Source: Mycolicibacterium aromaticivorans JS19b1 = JCM 16368
GTDB taxonomy: Bacteria > Actinomycetota > Actinomycetes > Mycobacteriales > Mycobacteriaceae
Reading direction: 5' to 3'
DNA length: 64,000 bases
NCBI RefSeq assembly: GCF_000559085.1
Contig: NZ_JALN02000001.1
Coordinates: 4,154,001 to 4,218,000, forward strand
A model generated the notes under the pieces. It ran no database searches and was not told the origin of the DNA. It saw only the letters and a list, made by a program, of their open reading frames with translations. The translations under genes were made by a program, and so were the position numbers. Of this stretch, positions 16,521 to 25,632 are shown one piece after another; the first letter of the stretch is position 1, and every line of letters starts with the position of its first letter.

Positions 16521-17933
16521 GTGCGAGCGGACCGCGCCGTGAGCGACGTGAGAGTGCTTGCCTTTGAGGACCGCATCTACACACGATCTCAGGTCGATGC
16601 GCTGTCCGCGGGATTGGCAGGCACTCTCGCGAGCCGTGGCGTGCGGGCCGGCGAGCGCGTCGCGTTGATGTCGTCCAACCGGCCCGAGTTCATTTTCGCC
16701 GTGCACGCCATCTGGCGCCTCGGTGCGTCCGCGGTCTTGATCAGCCCGGCCTGGAAAGCAGCCGACATCGGCCATGCGCTCGAGGTGTCCCGCGCGGACC
16801 ATGCCGTCGGTGACAGCCCGTTGCTGTCTCACCTGATGCCGATGCTCAGCCTCGACGATCCGATCAGCCCGGTCGAGCCCACCCCGGTGGACTACGCGGC
16901 CGACTCCGATGCCGTGCTGGTGTTCAGCTCGGGGACCACGGGTATGCCCAAAGCGGTTCGGCACACCCATGGTTCGCTGGCCGTGAGCATCCGGCACTGG
17001 CGTCAGGCGCTGGGCCTCACGGCAGTCGATCGCATGCAGATCGTCACACCGCCGTCGCACATCCTCGGCCTGCTCAACATCGCCACCGTGCTCGACGCGG
17101 GCGCGTGGATGCGCCTGCATCGCCGATTCGACATCGACACCATGCTGCAGTGCATCCAGGACGACCGCATCACCGTCGAAATGGCCGTCGCGCCAATCGC
17201 ATTGGCAATCGCATCTCATCCGAAGCTCGACACGTTCGACCTGTCGTCGCTGCGCTACATCATGTGGTGCGCCACCCCGGTCACCACCAGCGTCGCCGAG
17301 GCCGTGACCGAACGGACCGGGATCGGGTGGATCTCGGCGTACGGCACCAGCGAGGTACCGGTGATCGCCTGTTGCCCGCGCGACGCGGCCCGGCTCGACA
17401 CCGTCGGGCGACCGATCCCGCCGGTGCGCATCGTGTCGACGGAGACCGGCGAACCGGTCGAGCCGGGCACGGTCGGCGAGATCCAGGTGCGCTCGGATTC
17501 GGCGATGGCCGGCTACCTGCCCGCCGACGCCACCGCCGCGGCATTCGACGACGGCTGGTATCGCACCGGGGACCTCGGCTACCTGGACGACGGCTGGCTG
17601 CGAATCACCGATCGGCTCAAGGAAATGGTCAAGGTGCGGGGCTTCCAAGTCGCTCCCGCCGAGGTCGAGTCGGTGCTGCACGGCCATCCCGCGGTGGCCG
17701 ACTGCGCGGTGTTCGGTGTGCCCGACGAGGTGGACGGTGAGGCCGTGATCGCTGCGGTCACCGTCGCCGAGCCGGTCGGCGCCGAGGAGTTGGACGCGCT
17801 GATCGCCGAGAAGCTGGCGTCCTACAAACGTCCCCGCGACATCGTTTTCGTGCCCGAAATCCCGCGCCTGCCATCGGGCAAGGCGTTGCGGCGAGTTCTC
17901 AAGGAGCAGTATGGATGCACGCCTGACCAGTGA
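16521..17933 (+). CDS. Acyl-CoA synthetase (AMP-forming, FadD-like)
   Basis: This 470-residue protein starts with GTG at 16521; GTG at 16539 is an alternative. ANL-superfamily motifs are present: the P-loop LVFSSGTTGMPKAV near residue 132, the YGTSE adenylate motif near 275, YRTGDLG near 350 and the C-terminal catalytic Lys region LPSGKALRR. It activates a carboxylic acid to its CoA thioester via an acyl-adenylate. It is the only clear ligase in the window and so the likely entry enzyme for CoA-dependent steps. It heads an operon with an ACAD pair and an enoyl-CoA hydratase, under palindrome site B. Confidence 0.92.
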   Translation: MRADRAVSDVRVLAFEDRIYTRSQVDALSAGLAGTLASRGVRAGERVALMSSNRPEFIFAVHAIWRLGASAVLISPAWKAADIGHALEVSRADHAVGDSPLLSHLMPMLSLDDPISPVEPTPVDYAADSDAVLVFSSGTTGMPKAVRHTHGSLAVSIRHWRQALGLTAVDRMQIVTPPSHILGLLNIATVLDAGAWMRLHRRFDIDTMLQCIQDDRITVEMAVAPIALAIASHPKLDTFDLSSLRYIMWCATPVTTSVAEAVTERTGIGWISAYGTSEVPVIACCPRDAARLDTVGRPIPPVRIVSTETGEPVEPGTVGEIQVRSDSAMAGYLPADATAAAFDDGWYRTGDLGYLDDGWLRITDRLKEMVKVRGFQVAPAEVESVLHGHPAVADCAVFGVPDEVDGEAVIAAVTVAEPVGAEELDALIAEKLASYKRPRDIVFVPEIPRLPSGKALRRVLKEQYGCTPDQ

Positions 17934-18816
17934 GCAGCAGCAGCTGCGCGATGCCGCCGCCCGGCTGGCCGACGACTTCGGACCGGGCTCCGTCGCGGAC
18001 CTGGACGACCAGTCGCGCCGGGCGCGGCTGGCCAAGACCGTTGACGCGACCGGCTGGCGGTCGCTTCGTTCCGACGGCGCCAGCGGCGTCGAAGTGGCGT
18101 TGGTGGCAGAGGAATTCGCGCGTGGTCTGGTCGACGTGCCGTTCCTCGGGCCGGTGCTCGCCGACGATCTGTACTGCCTGCTGGCGGCCGACCCGGTGCC
18201 GGCGACCATCGCGGTCGGTCACACCGTCATCGACGCCGACGGTTCCTCCGCTGCGCTACGACTCGCCGGAACGACCGTCGAATCGGTCGGTGTCGGTGCG
18301 GCCCGCGACGGCGCCGACCTGACCCGCATCACCGCAGCCGTCTCCGGCTCAGCGGACACCGTGGGGGAGCTGACCGCCGAGCTGACGCAGCGCTGGTACG
18401 CCCTCGCGCTTGCGGTGACGACGGCCGACCTGGTCGGCGCGGCACGCGGCACCCTCACGCTGGCAACCGAATACGCCAAGGTGCGCGAGCAGTACGGCTC
18501 GGCTATCGGTTCGTACCAGGCCGTGGCCCACATGCTGGCAGAGGGCCTGGCCCTCATCGAGGGATCGGTCAGCGTGCTGCGTCACGCCGCCTGGGCTGTC
18601 GACGAGCTGCCCGTCGAGCAGGCTGTCGAAGCCGGCCGGGTCGCCAAGATCTACTGCGCACGAGCCGCACTCGCGGTGTGTGAGATGTCGATCCAGGTGC
18701 ACGGCGGCATCGGCAATACCTGGGAGTGCCTCGCCCATGTCTATCTGCGCCGGGTGCTGGCCGCCACCGAGGCCTGGCCAGTCAAGTTGGAGGAGTTGAC
18801 CATTGGACTTTCGTGA
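17911..18816 (+). CDS. Acyl-CoA dehydrogenase, short subunit of a heteromeric pair (pair 1)
   Basis: This 301-residue protein is shorter than a full ACAD (about 380). It keeps the C-terminal FAD-binding helical domain (VREQYGSAIGSYQAVAHMLAEG and CEMSIQVHGGIGNTWECLAHVYLRR), but its N-terminal and middle domains are reduced. The ATG at 17911 follows AAGGAG and overlaps the ligase end by 23 nt; its 3' end overlaps the next ACAD by 14 nt. Adjacent short/long ACAD genes in Mycobacterium (for example FadE28-FadE29) form alpha2beta2 enzymes acting on bulky steroid-like CoA esters, so the same arrangement is inferred here. Confidence 0.87.
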   Translation: MDARLTSEQQQLRDAAARLADDFGPGSVADLDDQSRRARLAKTVDATGWRSLRSDGASGVEVALVAEEFARGLVDVPFLGPVLADDLYCLLAADPVPATIAVGHTVIDADGSSAALRLAGTTVESVGVGAARDGADLTRITAAVSGSADTVGELTAELTQRWYALALAVTTADLVGAARGTLTLATEYAKVREQYGSAIGSYQAVAHMLAEGLALIEGSVSVLRHAAWAVDELPVEQAVEAGRVAKIYCARAALAVCEMSIQVHGGIGNTWECLAHVYLRRVLAATEAWPVKLEELTIGLS

Positions 18817-19900
18817 TTCGCCGGACGAGGCCGCGTTCCGGGAGCGGCTGCGCGGCTGGCTGACAGAACAGAAGGGCAAGTTCCCGACGTCGGGAGACGC
18901 CTACTGGGCCAAGGCGGGGGAGTGGCACCAGGCGCTGTACGCCGCCGGGTTCTTCGGCACGTCCTGGCCGACAGAGTACGGCGGCCAGGGCTTGCCACCC
19001 GTGTTCGACGTGATCGTCGACGAGGAGATCGCCAAGGCCGGGGCGCCCGCGCGTCCGAGCCTGGGCTATCTGGTGGTCGGCCTTAGTCATCACGGCAGCG
19101 AGGAACTGCGGCAGCGCTTCCTGCCCGGGATGATCAACGGCACAGAGCGCTGGTGCCAAGGCTTTTCGGAGCCCGGGGCCGGATCGGACCTGGCCGCGCT
19201 GACCACGACCGCGACCCAGTGTGGCGACGACCCGGATACTTACGTCATCGACGGCCACAAGATCTGGACCAGTTACTCCGACTGCGCCGACTGGTGCCTC
19301 GTCCTGGCGCGCACCGACAAAGAGGTGCCCAAACACAAGGGCATCTCGGCCTTCATCGTCACGATGCACCAGCCGGGGATCGTCCAGCGGCCGCTGAAGA
19401 TGATCAGCGGTGTCACCAAGGAATTCGGTCAGGTCGAGTTCGACGGGGCGAGGGTGCCGGCCGCGAACATGGTCGGGGCGCCCGGCGACGGCTGGAAGCT
19501 GGCGATGACGGTGGTCAGCCACGAGCGCGAGCCGTCGACATTGGGCTTCTCGGCGCGCTACGGGAAGCTGGTGCGCCAGATGGCCTCCCGCGTCGAGGGC
19601 CCGACACCCGACGAACTGTCGTGGGCGTGGGTGCAGACCGAGATGTTGCGCCTGCACGTGCGTCGGCGCCTGTCCGAGCAGCTCGACGGCATCACGCATG
19701 GCCCGGACGGGTCGCTGGACAAACTGTTGATGACCTGGACCGAGCAGTCGGTCGGGCACGCCGCGTTGGCCACCGTCGGCACCGACGACGAGGAGTTGTT
19801 CGGTGCCTACCTCTACAGCCGTGCCCAGAGCGTGATGGGCGGGACGTCGCAAATTCAGAAGAACATCATCGCCGGACGAATTCTTGGACTGGGAGTTTAA
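18803..19900 (+). CDS. Acyl-CoA dehydrogenase, long subunit of pair 1
   Basis: This 365-residue protein starts with TTG at 18803 behind GGAGGAG. Landmarks are the middle-domain flavin segment WCQGFSEPGAGSDLAAL near residue 115, DGHKIWTSYSDCADW near 150, a C-terminal MGGTSQIQKNIIAGRILGLGV and a YSRAQSV segment. The position usually occupied by Glu in the EGTSxI motif reads MGGTSQI, as in many mycobacterial heteromeric ACADs where the catalytic base lies elsewhere. It would introduce an alpha,beta double bond into an acyl-CoA together with the preceding subunit. The next gene, an enoyl-CoA hydratase, supplies the following beta-oxidation step. Confidence 0.9.
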   Translation: MDFRDSPDEAAFRERLRGWLTEQKGKFPTSGDAYWAKAGEWHQALYAAGFFGTSWPTEYGGQGLPPVFDVIVDEEIAKAGAPARPSLGYLVVGLSHHGSEELRQRFLPGMINGTERWCQGFSEPGAGSDLAALTTTATQCGDDPDTYVIDGHKIWTSYSDCADWCLVLARTDKEVPKHKGISAFIVTMHQPGIVQRPLKMISGVTKEFGQVEFDGARVPAANMVGAPGDGWKLAMTVVSHEREPSTLGFSARYGKLVRQMASRVEGPTPDELSWAWVQTEMLRLHVRRRLSEQLDGITHGPDGSLDKLLMTWTEQSVGHAALATVGTDDEELFGAYLYSRAQSVMGGTSQIQKNIIAGRILGLGV

Positions 19901-19904
19901 CGAC

Positions 19905-20669
19905 ATGTACGACATGCCCGACGAAATCGACGTCACCGCCGACGGTCCGCTGCGGATCATCACGCTGAATCGTCCCGACGAGCTGAACGCCGTCAACGAC
20001 AATCTCCATGTCGGGCTCGCCAAGATCTGGGAGGCACTCAACGAGGATGCCTCCGCGCGGGCGGCGGTGATCACCGGTGCGGGCCGGGCTTTCTCGGCCG
20101 GCGGCGACTTCACCTACCTCGACGAGCTGCGCAGCGACGAAGCGTTGCGGCAGAAGACAATCAAGCACGGTCGCGATCTCGTCATCGGCATGGTGCGGTG
20201 CCGCATTCCGGTGATCGCGGCCGTCAACGGCCCGGCGGTCGGGCTGGGCTGCAGCCTGGCCGCACTGTCCGACGTGGTCTACATCGCCGAGAACGCGTTC
20301 TTCGCCGACCCGCACGTGTCCATCGGTCTGGTCGCCGCCGACGGCGGGCCGCTGGTGTGGGGATCGCAGATCAGCTTGCTGCAGGCCAAGGAGTTCGCCC
20401 TGACCGGCGTGCGGATCAAGGCGCAGCGCGCGGTGGAACTCGGGCTGGCGAATCATGTTGCCGCCGATCCGGTCTCCGAGGCAATCGCCTGCGCGAAGAA
20501 GATCATCGAACTTCCGCAGCAGGCCGTCGAGGCCACCAAGCGGCTGATGAACATCCAGCTGGAGCAGTCGGTGATGGCCTCGCTGGACTACGCCAACCTC
20601 GCCGAGTACGTGTCGTTCGGTACCGCCGATTTCAACAGGATCGTCGACGGCTTGATTGCCAAGAAGTAG
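19905..20669 (+). CDS. Enoyl-CoA hydratase/isomerase
   Basis: This 254-residue crotonase-fold protein starts at the ATG at 19905, 4 nt after the ACAD stop, with GGGAG about 10 nt upstream. Motifs are ITLNRPDELNAVN, ITGAGRAFSAGGDF (first oxyanion-hole loop), AAVNGPAVGLGCSLAALSD (second oxyanion loop) and FFADPHVSIGLVAADGG. The usual catalytic Glu position near residue 120 reads as part of FADPHVSIG rather than the canonical E-x-x-x-G, so isomerase or another crotonase chemistry is possible. It ends the ligase-ACAD-ACAD operon and would hydrate the enoyl-CoA product. Confidence 0.88.
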   Translation: MYDMPDEIDVTADGPLRIITLNRPDELNAVNDNLHVGLAKIWEALNEDASARAAVITGAGRAFSAGGDFTYLDELRSDEALRQKTIKHGRDLVIGMVRCRIPVIAAVNGPAVGLGCSLAALSDVVYIAENAFFADPHVSIGLVAADGGPLVWGSQISLLQAKEFALTGVRIKAQRAVELGLANHVAADPVSEAIACAKKIIELPQQAVEATKRLMNIQLEQSVMASLDYANLAEYVSFGTADFNRIVDGLIAKK

Positions 20670-20700
20670 CGACACGCGCCGAAATCGCAAAAGGCGGGCG

Positions 20701-21465
20701 CTACTTCGGCGGGAAGCGCAGCGCACCGTCCAGGCGAATGGTCTCGCCGTTGAGATAGTCGTTCTCGGCGATCGACAGCGCCAGCTGTCCGTACTCGACC
20801 GAGCGTCCCATCCGCTTCGGGAACGGCACCTGCGGGCCCCAGTACGCCTCGAGCTGGTCGGCGGCCTTGCCGTAGGCAGGGGTGTTGATGGTACCGGGCG
20901 CGATCGCCATTACCCGGATACCCAACGGCGAAAGATCCCGGGCGGCAACCAGAGTCATCGCCACAACGCCACCCTTGGCGGCCGAGTAGGGCAGCTGGCC
21001 GATCTGGCCTTCGTACGCGGCGATCGACGCGGTGTTGATGATCACCCCGCGGGCCCCGGTCTCGTCGGGCTCCTGGCGCGCCATCGCTGCCGCGACATGA
21101 CGCATCACGTTGAACACCGCGGTCAGGTAGAAGGTGATGGTTTTGGTGAACGCCTCCATCTCCATCGGTGCGCCGTCCTTGCCGACCAGCCGGCCACCGC
21201 CGGCCGGGCCGCCGTGGGTGTCCACCGAGATGCGCAGCGGCCCCAGCTCTTCGGCGGCGGAGATGGCAGCCAGCACGTCCTCGTCGTTGGTGACGTCGGT
21301 GCGGACGTAGGGGACGGCGAGCTCGGCGGCGAGTTCCTTGCCCTTGTCGTCGGCCAGGTCGGCGATCACGACCCTGACGCCGGCCGCATGCAGCGTGCGC
21401 ACGGTCGCCTCGCCGAGGCCACCCGCGCCACCGAAGACAACGGCGGAACTTCCACTGATCTGCAT
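20701..21465 (-). CDS. SDR, 3-hydroxyacyl-CoA dehydrogenase type-2-like (HSD10-like)
   Basis: This 254-residue protein starts at the ATG at 21465. The N-terminal [21 protein letters not shown] is the Rossmann motif, D in IADLADDKG follows beta-2, the catalytic Ser is in [24 protein letters not shown] with Y-S-A-A-K, and IAPGTINTP follows. The usual NNAG is replaced by [16 protein letters not shown], the arrangement found in HSD10/HADH2-like 3-hydroxyacyl-CoA dehydrogenases, whose loop is extended. It would oxidise a 3-hydroxyacyl-CoA to the 3-keto form. The perfect palindrome site C lies 38-52 nt upstream of the start. Confidence 0.88.
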   Translation of the reverse strand: MQISGSSAVVFGGAGGLGEATVRTLHAAGVRVVIADLADDKGKELAAELAVPYVRTDVTNDEDVLAAISAAEELGPLRISVDTHGGPAGGGRLVGKDGAPMEMEAFTKTITFYLTAVFNVMRHVAAAMARQEPDETGARGVIINTASIAAYEGQIGQLPYSAAKGGVVAMTLVAARDLSPLGIRVMAIAPGTINTPAYGKAADQLEAYWGPQVPFPKRMGRSVEYGQLALSIAENDYLNGETIRLDGALRFPPK

Positions 21466-21502
21466 AGCGTTACCCTTCTTGCAACTGACACTCTCTACTT
21501 GA

Positions 21503-21517
21503 GAGAATAGTATTCTC
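21503..21517. promoter_or_regulatory. Operator-like palindrome GAGAA-N5-TTCTC (site C, fully symmetric)
   Basis: GAGAATAGTATTCTC has inverted arms extending to 7 bp (GAGAATA/TATTCTC) around one central base. It lies in the 91-nt divergent gap between the HSD10-like SDR (start 21465) and the MeaB gene (start 21557), and could control both. Confidence 0.75.
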
Positions 21518-21556
21518 ATACCGACCGGAATTGGTCAATCACGTAGGGACGTAGCG

Positions 21557-22450
21557 TTGCCCGTTATGGATGTCGCCGAGCTGATCATCGCGGCCCGCGG
21601 CGGGAACATGCGCGCGGTCGGGCGGCTGCTGAGCCTGGTCGAGAGCGACCGCCGCGATGAGGTGCTCACCGAGATCGGCCGGGCCGTGGTCCCGGTGGTG
21701 GGTGTGACGGGCCCGCCCGGTGCGGGCAAGTCGACCACCATCGCCGTTCTTGTCGCGGCGTATCGCGAACGCGGACAACGGGTTGCGGTGCTGGCCGTGG
21801 ATCCGTCGTCGCCCTACAGCGGGGGTGCGCTGTTGGGGGATCGGATCAGGATGGCGCAGCACATCAACGATCCCGACGTGCTGATCCGGTCGGTGGCCAC
21901 CAGGGGCCATCTCGGCGGCCTGGCCGCCGCGGTGCCCGCCGCGATCCGACTGCTCGGTGCGCTCGGTTTCGACGTCGTCCTGCTGGAGAGCGTCGGGGTC
22001 GGCCAGTCGGAGATCGAGATCGCCGCGGTCGCCGACCCGACGATCGTGATCCTGAATCCGGGTGCCGGCGACGCGGTCCAAGCCGCCAAGGCCGGCCTGC
22101 TCGAGGTCGCCGATGTGGTGGTGGTGAACAAGGCCGACCGGGACGGCGCCGCCCAGACGGTGCGCGACCTGAAATTCGAGACGCACGTCCCGGTGCTGAC
22201 GCTGGTCGCCGCCCGGGCCGAGGGGGTGGCGGAGCTCGTCGACGCGATCGAGGCCCACCGGCGGGCCGACACCGCGGAGCGCCGCGCCGCGCGGGCCCGC
22301 GCGCAGGTGTTGTCACTGGCGCAGAGCCGCCTGCAGCGTCATCCGGATCTCGACGCGCTGGCACAAGCCGTCGCCGACGGAAGTCGTGATCCGTACGGTG
22401 CCGCGGAAGACCTGATCGCTCAACCGGTTTCGCCCGCGGACGAGCGGTGA
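21557..22450 (+). CDS. meaB: MeaB/ArgK-family GTPase, mutase chaperone
   Basis: This 297-residue protein could start with TTG at 21557 (GGGAC 6 nt upstream) or ATG at 21566. The G3E GTPase landmarks are the P-loop GPPGAGKST at about residues 52-60, DPSSPYSGGALLGDRIRM, SVATRGHLGGLAAAV, LLESVGVGQSE and the NKAD specificity motif. MeaB proteins protect and reload adenosylcobalamin-dependent mutases of the methylmalonyl/isobutyryl-CoA family. It is placed 8 kb from the split mutase at 12176-14151, its probable client, and shares the regulatory palindrome system. Confidence 0.93.
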   Translation: MPVMDVAELIIAARGGNMRAVGRLLSLVESDRRDEVLTEIGRAVVPVVGVTGPPGAGKSTTIAVLVAAYRERGQRVAVLAVDPSSPYSGGALLGDRIRMAQHINDPDVLIRSVATRGHLGGLAAAVPAAIRLLGALGFDVVLLESVGVGQSEIEIAAVADPTIVILNPGAGDAVQAAKAGLLEVADVVVVNKADRDGAAQTVRDLKFETHVPVLTLVAARAEGVAELVDAIEAHRRADTAERRAARARAQVLSLAQSRLQRHPDLDALAQAVADGSRDPYGAAEDLIAQPVSPADER

Positions 22451-22456
22451 ACCGGC

Positions 22457-23113
22457 TTACTTGCGGGCGAACCCCTGCGAGCAGAAGGTCCACACTTCGT
22501 CCCCGCTGATCGGCGTGTGCACGTTCTCGTCGTCCTCGACCCCGCTGGACTGAGCGATGAACATGATGGTCTGCATCGTCATCGCTGCCATGCGGCGGGG
22601 GTTGGCGTCTTCCCTGAGCTCCCCGGCCGCCGACGCCTCGTCCATCAATTCGGCGAACAGCGCCACCAGCGGTGCGTGAGCGACCTTGACCTCATTGGGA
22701 TGTGAGATCAGCAGTTGGGGGGCGAAGTCGGTAAACAACGGCCGACGCGCTGTGGGATCCGGCCGGGATAGTTCGAACAGCAGGGTGACGGCCACCTTGA
22801 GTCGGTCCAGCGGATCGCTCTGAGCCGACGTCGCGGCCCGGATCTGATCGGCGGCCCGGCTCAGCGCATCTTCGAACAGAGCGAGCAGCAACTCGTGCTT
22901 ACCGTCGAACTGTAGATAGAAGCTGCGTAGCGACTGGCGGGACCGGTCGACGACTTCCTGCACGGTGAAGTCGGTGCTGCCCTTTTCGGTGATGATGGCC
23001 TGCGCGGCATCCAGGAATCGCTGCACGCGCTGCCCGGCGCGCACCTTGGCGGTCCGGATCGACCGCTCGACGGCGCGCTGCTTCCAGGCGGGCTCTTCGC
23101 TCGGGCTGTTCAC
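22457..23113 (-). CDS. TetR-family regulator, candidate controller of the GAGAA-N5-TTCTC regulon
   Basis: This 218-residue protein starts with GTG at 23113. The N-terminal TetR domain is visible: a basic lead (KVRAGQRVQRFLDAAQAIITEKG), then FTVQEVVDRSRQSLRSFYLQFDGKHELLLALFED, matching the HTH and the F-Y-x-x-F-x-x-K signature. The C-terminal part is an all-helical ligand-binding domain. Two adjacent palindromes (23163-23177 and 23184-23198) lie 50-85 nt upstream, so autoregulation is likely. No other regulator in the window has this palindrome at its own promoter. The ligand is probably a pathway acyl-CoA or acid, which is inference. Confidence 0.88.
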   Translation of the reverse strand: MNSPSEEPAWKQRAVERSIRTAKVRAGQRVQRFLDAAQAIITEKGSTDFTVQEVVDRSRQSLRSFYLQFDGKHELLLALFEDALSRAADQIRAATSAQSDPLDRLKVAVTLLFELSRPDPTARRPLFTDFAPQLLISHPNEVKVAHAPLVALFAELMDEASAAGELREDANPRRMAAMTMQTIMFIAQSSGVEDDENVHTPISGDEVWTFCSQGFARK

Positions 23114-23162
23114 TGCCGGGCTCGAGACGTGCGGATGCGTGTTCCGATGTTGCTCACGGTAA

Positions 23163-23198
23163 GAGAGTACTACTCTCAGCGGCGAGAATTATGTTCTC
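23163..23198. promoter_or_regulatory. Double operator-like palindromes upstream of the TetR gene (sites D and E)
   Basis: Two 15-mers sit 21 nt apart centre to centre: GAGAGTACTACTCTC (23163-23177, a perfect palindrome) and GAGAATTATGTTCTC (23184-23198, perfect GAGAA/TTCTC arms). Two helical turns apart, they lie on one DNA face, which suits cooperative dimer binding. They precede the TetR gene (start 23113). Confidence 0.75.
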
Positions 23199-23272
23199 AA
23201 TTCAATACTGACCAAAATTTTTGTTCCGGCCAGTCTAACGGGTGACCAGCGCATTCGACGCCATGGCGTACG

Positions 23273-24073
23273 TCACAGATTTCCGAGACGCGGAGCGTGC
23301 CCCAGTGACCTGATCGCCGCCCCGGCTTCCCTGGTCAGATCGCGTGCCGATCCGAGTAGTCCGTCCAGCACGAATGCGCGCTTCACATGCCGGTGCAGCT
23401 CGTGCTCGTCGGTGAACCCGATGCCGCCGAGAACCTGCTGACAGTGCTTGGCTGCGGTCACAGCGGCCTGACCGGCAGCGGCCTTGCCCAACAGACAGGC
23501 CAGGTCGGTGCCGTCGTCCTGGGCCGCCAGCAGCGCCGCTTCGGCACCCTCGACGGCGACCAGCGTCTCGGCGAGCCGGTGGCGCACTGCCTGGAACGAC
23601 CCGATCGGACGGCCGAACTGCACCCGGTCGACGGCATGTTGCCGCGCCAGCCTCAGCATCGCCCGGGCCGAACCGGTCAGCCACCAACCCAGCGCGAGGC
23701 GGCCCCTGGCCACCGGCACCTCGGAGCCGGTGTCGACGGTGCCGATCGGCAGTTCGGGATCCATCGCCGACCGCGCACCGTCGGTGCGCTCCCACACCAC
23801 CCAGCGGCCACCGGTGTACGGCAGCGCGATCGTGCCGCCCGGCGCTTGACCCGCGGATGCGAGCACCACGTCGTTGATCACGCCGGCATGTGTGCCGGTC
23901 TCGCCCAGCAGCCGGAACACCAAGGCCGTTGCGTCAGAGGGGATCTCATCGAGCATCTCCAGCCAGCCGAGGTCGCGCAGAACGTCTTCGACATTGGGGG
24001 AGCCCTCCGCGGCCGCGGCGCTCATCGACTTCTCGAGCGTGTCGGCCAGCATTCCCAGTTCGCCGTCGTCCAC
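23273..24073 (-). CDS. Acyl-CoA dehydrogenase, short subunit of pair 2
   Basis: This 266-residue protein starts with GTG at 24073, 3 nt after the preceding ACAD stop. It retains the C-terminal ACAD helical bundle (VDRVQFGRPIGSFQAVRHRLAETLVAVEG, HCQQVLGGIGFTDEHELHRHVKRAFVLDGLLG) but is about 110 residues shorter than a complete ACAD, mainly in the N-terminal region. With the gene at 24077-25201 it would make a heteromeric enzyme like the steroid-catabolism FadE pairs. It is the last gene of the operon that begins at the CMD gene (29074). Confidence 0.87.
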   Translation of the reverse strand: MDDGELGMLADTLEKSMSAAAAEGSPNVEDVLRDLGWLEMLDEIPSDATALVFRLLGETGTHAGVINDVVLASAGQAPGGTIALPYTGGRWVVWERTDGARSAMDPELPIGTVDTGSEVPVARGRLALGWWLTGSARAMLRLARQHAVDRVQFGRPIGSFQAVRHRLAETLVAVEGAEAALLAAQDDGTDLACLLGKAAAGQAAVTAAKHCQQVLGGIGFTDEHELHRHVKRAFVLDGLLGSARDLTREAGAAIRSLGHAPRLGNL

Positions 24074-24076
24074 GTC

Positions 24077-25201
24077 TCACTCCTTCCCGAGATCGAGAAG
24101 CCGGCGGGCGATGATGTTGCGCTGGATCTCCGCGGTGCCGCCGTAGATGGTGGCCGAGCGCGAATATAGGAACTCCGAGCGCCAGGGCGTCTCGTCGAGT
24201 TCGAGCACCCCAGGCAACACATCCCGCGCGGTGTCGTACAGACGCTGTTCGGCACCGGCCAGCAGCACCTTGTCGATCGAGGTCTCCGGGCCGAGCTTCG
24301 CCCCGTCGGCGAAGCGGTGCTGGGTCGACGCCGACCGGCAGCGCACGGTGTGCAGCGCGAGGTAGGCCGCGCCGAGTTCGGAGTCACCGGCGTCGGTCTC
24401 GTCGGTGATCAGCCGGTCCAACCTGGTGAACAGGTAAGAGATTCGCTGCCAGAAACAGGTGGACCGCTCGAACGGCAACAGGTCGTTGGCCAACCGCCAC
24501 CCGTCCCCGGGAGTGCCGAGCATACGATCGGCCGGCACCACCACGTCGTCGAAATACACCTCACAGAACTCGTCGACGCCGTGCATGGTGTGCAGCGGCC
24601 GCACCGTGATGCCGGGGGAGTCCATGTCGATGAAAAAGGCGGTGATGCCCTCGTGTTTGGGCGTCTCCGGCGAGCCGGTGCGGGTCAGCAGGACGCAGCG
24701 CTTGGAGAACTGCGCGAAGCTGGTCCACACCTTCTGGCCGTTGATCACCCACTCGTCGGCGCGTCGGGTGGCCTTGGTGCTCAGCGACGCCAGGTCACTG
24801 CCCGAGCCAGGCTCGGAGAAGCCCTGACACCAGTGCTCCTCGCCGCGCAGGTAGCGCGGCACCATCTCGGCGGCGAGCTCCGGTCGCGCATACGAGATCA
24901 TGGTCGGCACAAGGACTTCCATCATCGAGTACGGGCCCGGCTCGGCGATGTTGCGACCGAGCACCTCCTCGGCGACGATCATCCGCATGATCACCGAGCC
25001 GCCGAGGCCGCCCACTTCTTCGGGCCAGCCGTAGCGCATCCACCCGGCATCATAGAGAGCCCGGCGCACCCGGCTCATCTGCTCGATATGGGCGGGCAGC
25101 GAATGATCTGGGCCCGGGCTCAGGTCGTTCTCGTCCAGCCACGCTCGCAGGTCGTTGCGGAATTCGTCGGCGGTCGTGCCGGATTCGGCCACCGTGGTCA
25201 T
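24077..25201 (-). CDS. Acyl-CoA dehydrogenase, long subunit of pair 2
   Basis: This 374-residue full-length ACAD starts at the ATG at 25201, which overlaps the SnoaL-like gene stop by 4 nt. Landmarks are DLRAWLDENDL at the N-terminus, YGWPEEVGGLGGS, WCQGFSEPGSGSDLASL near residue 120, INGQKVWTSFAQFSKRC and a C-terminal IYGGTAEIQRNIIARRLLDLGK. The catalytic-base position in the terminal motif is Gly (YGGTAEI) rather than Glu, as in other heteromeric mycobacterial ACADs. It would desaturate a pathway acyl-CoA together with the next gene product. Confidence 0.9.
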   Translation of the reverse strand: MTTVAESGTTADEFRNDLRAWLDENDLSPGPDHSLPAHIEQMSRVRRALYDAGWMRYGWPEEVGGLGGSVIMRMIVAEEVLGRNIAEPGPYSMMEVLVPTMISYARPELAAEMVPRYLRGEEHWCQGFSEPGSGSDLASLSTKATRRADEWVINGQKVWTSFAQFSKRCVLLTRTGSPETPKHEGITAFFIDMDSPGITVRPLHTMHGVDEFCEVYFDDVVVPADRMLGTPGDGWRLANDLLPFERSTCFWQRISYLFTRLDRLITDETDAGDSELGAAYLALHTVRCRSASTQHRFADGAKLGPETSIDKVLLAGAEQRLYDTARDVLPGVLELDETPWRSEFLYSRSATIYGGTAEIQRNIIARRLLDLGKE

Positions 25202-25632
25202 CCGCCGGCCGGCCGGCCGATCGCGTGCGGACGGCCCGAATCGTGCACACCGGTGCGCCGGATGAACGTCATCGCGCGGGTGCTCAGCCGCCAGCCCTTC
25301 TCGGTCCGCAGGTACGTGTCGCGGTAGTAACCGATGCGCATGTCGTGCGCCGAATGCTCGATGAAGCACAGCGGTTGGGTGCCGGTGGCCTTGTTCCGGT
25401 CGTTCTCGTCGAATTCGACCAGTGACTCGCCGGTCATGAACAGCCCTTTGGGTGCCGCCTCGACGAGCTCGGGAAACCGTCCCAGCGAATAGGTTTCGCC
25501 GAAGGCACTGTAGGTGCCGTCTTCGGTGAACACCTTGACCAGATTCTCGACGTCCAGCTGGGTGATCGTCACCGCGTAGCGGGCGAGCAGCTGCTGGATC
25601 TCGACGATGTCGTCAGTCCGCGGTGTTGACAT
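25198..25632 (-). CDS. SnoaL-like (NTF2-fold) protein
   Basis: This 144-residue protein has the NTF2/SnoaL-like pattern: an N-terminal helix DIVEIQQLLARYAVTITQLDVENLVKVFTEDGTYSAFG, a following amphipathic segment, then strand pairs with SAHDMRIGYYRDTYLRTEKGWRLSTRAMTFIRR. The fold serves ketosteroid isomerases, dehydratases and small binding proteins, so an isomerase or dehydratase step is possible but unproven. It overlaps the upstream amidohydrolase by 20 nt and the downstream ACAD by 4 nt, placing it firmly in the operon. Confidence 0.82.
   Translation of the reverse strand: MSTPRTDDIVEIQQLLARYAVTITQLDVENLVKVFTEDGTYSAFGETYSLGRFPELVEAAPKGLFMTGESLVEFDENDRNKATGTQPLCFIEHSAHDMRIGYYRDTYLRTEKGWRLSTRAMTFIRRTGVHDSGRPHAIGRPAGG

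Noticed and set aside
16434..18209. A 591-residue minus-strand frame over the acyl-CoA ligase
   Set aside because: The plus-strand ligase has the P-loop, YGTSE and catalytic Lys; the antisense frame has no motif.
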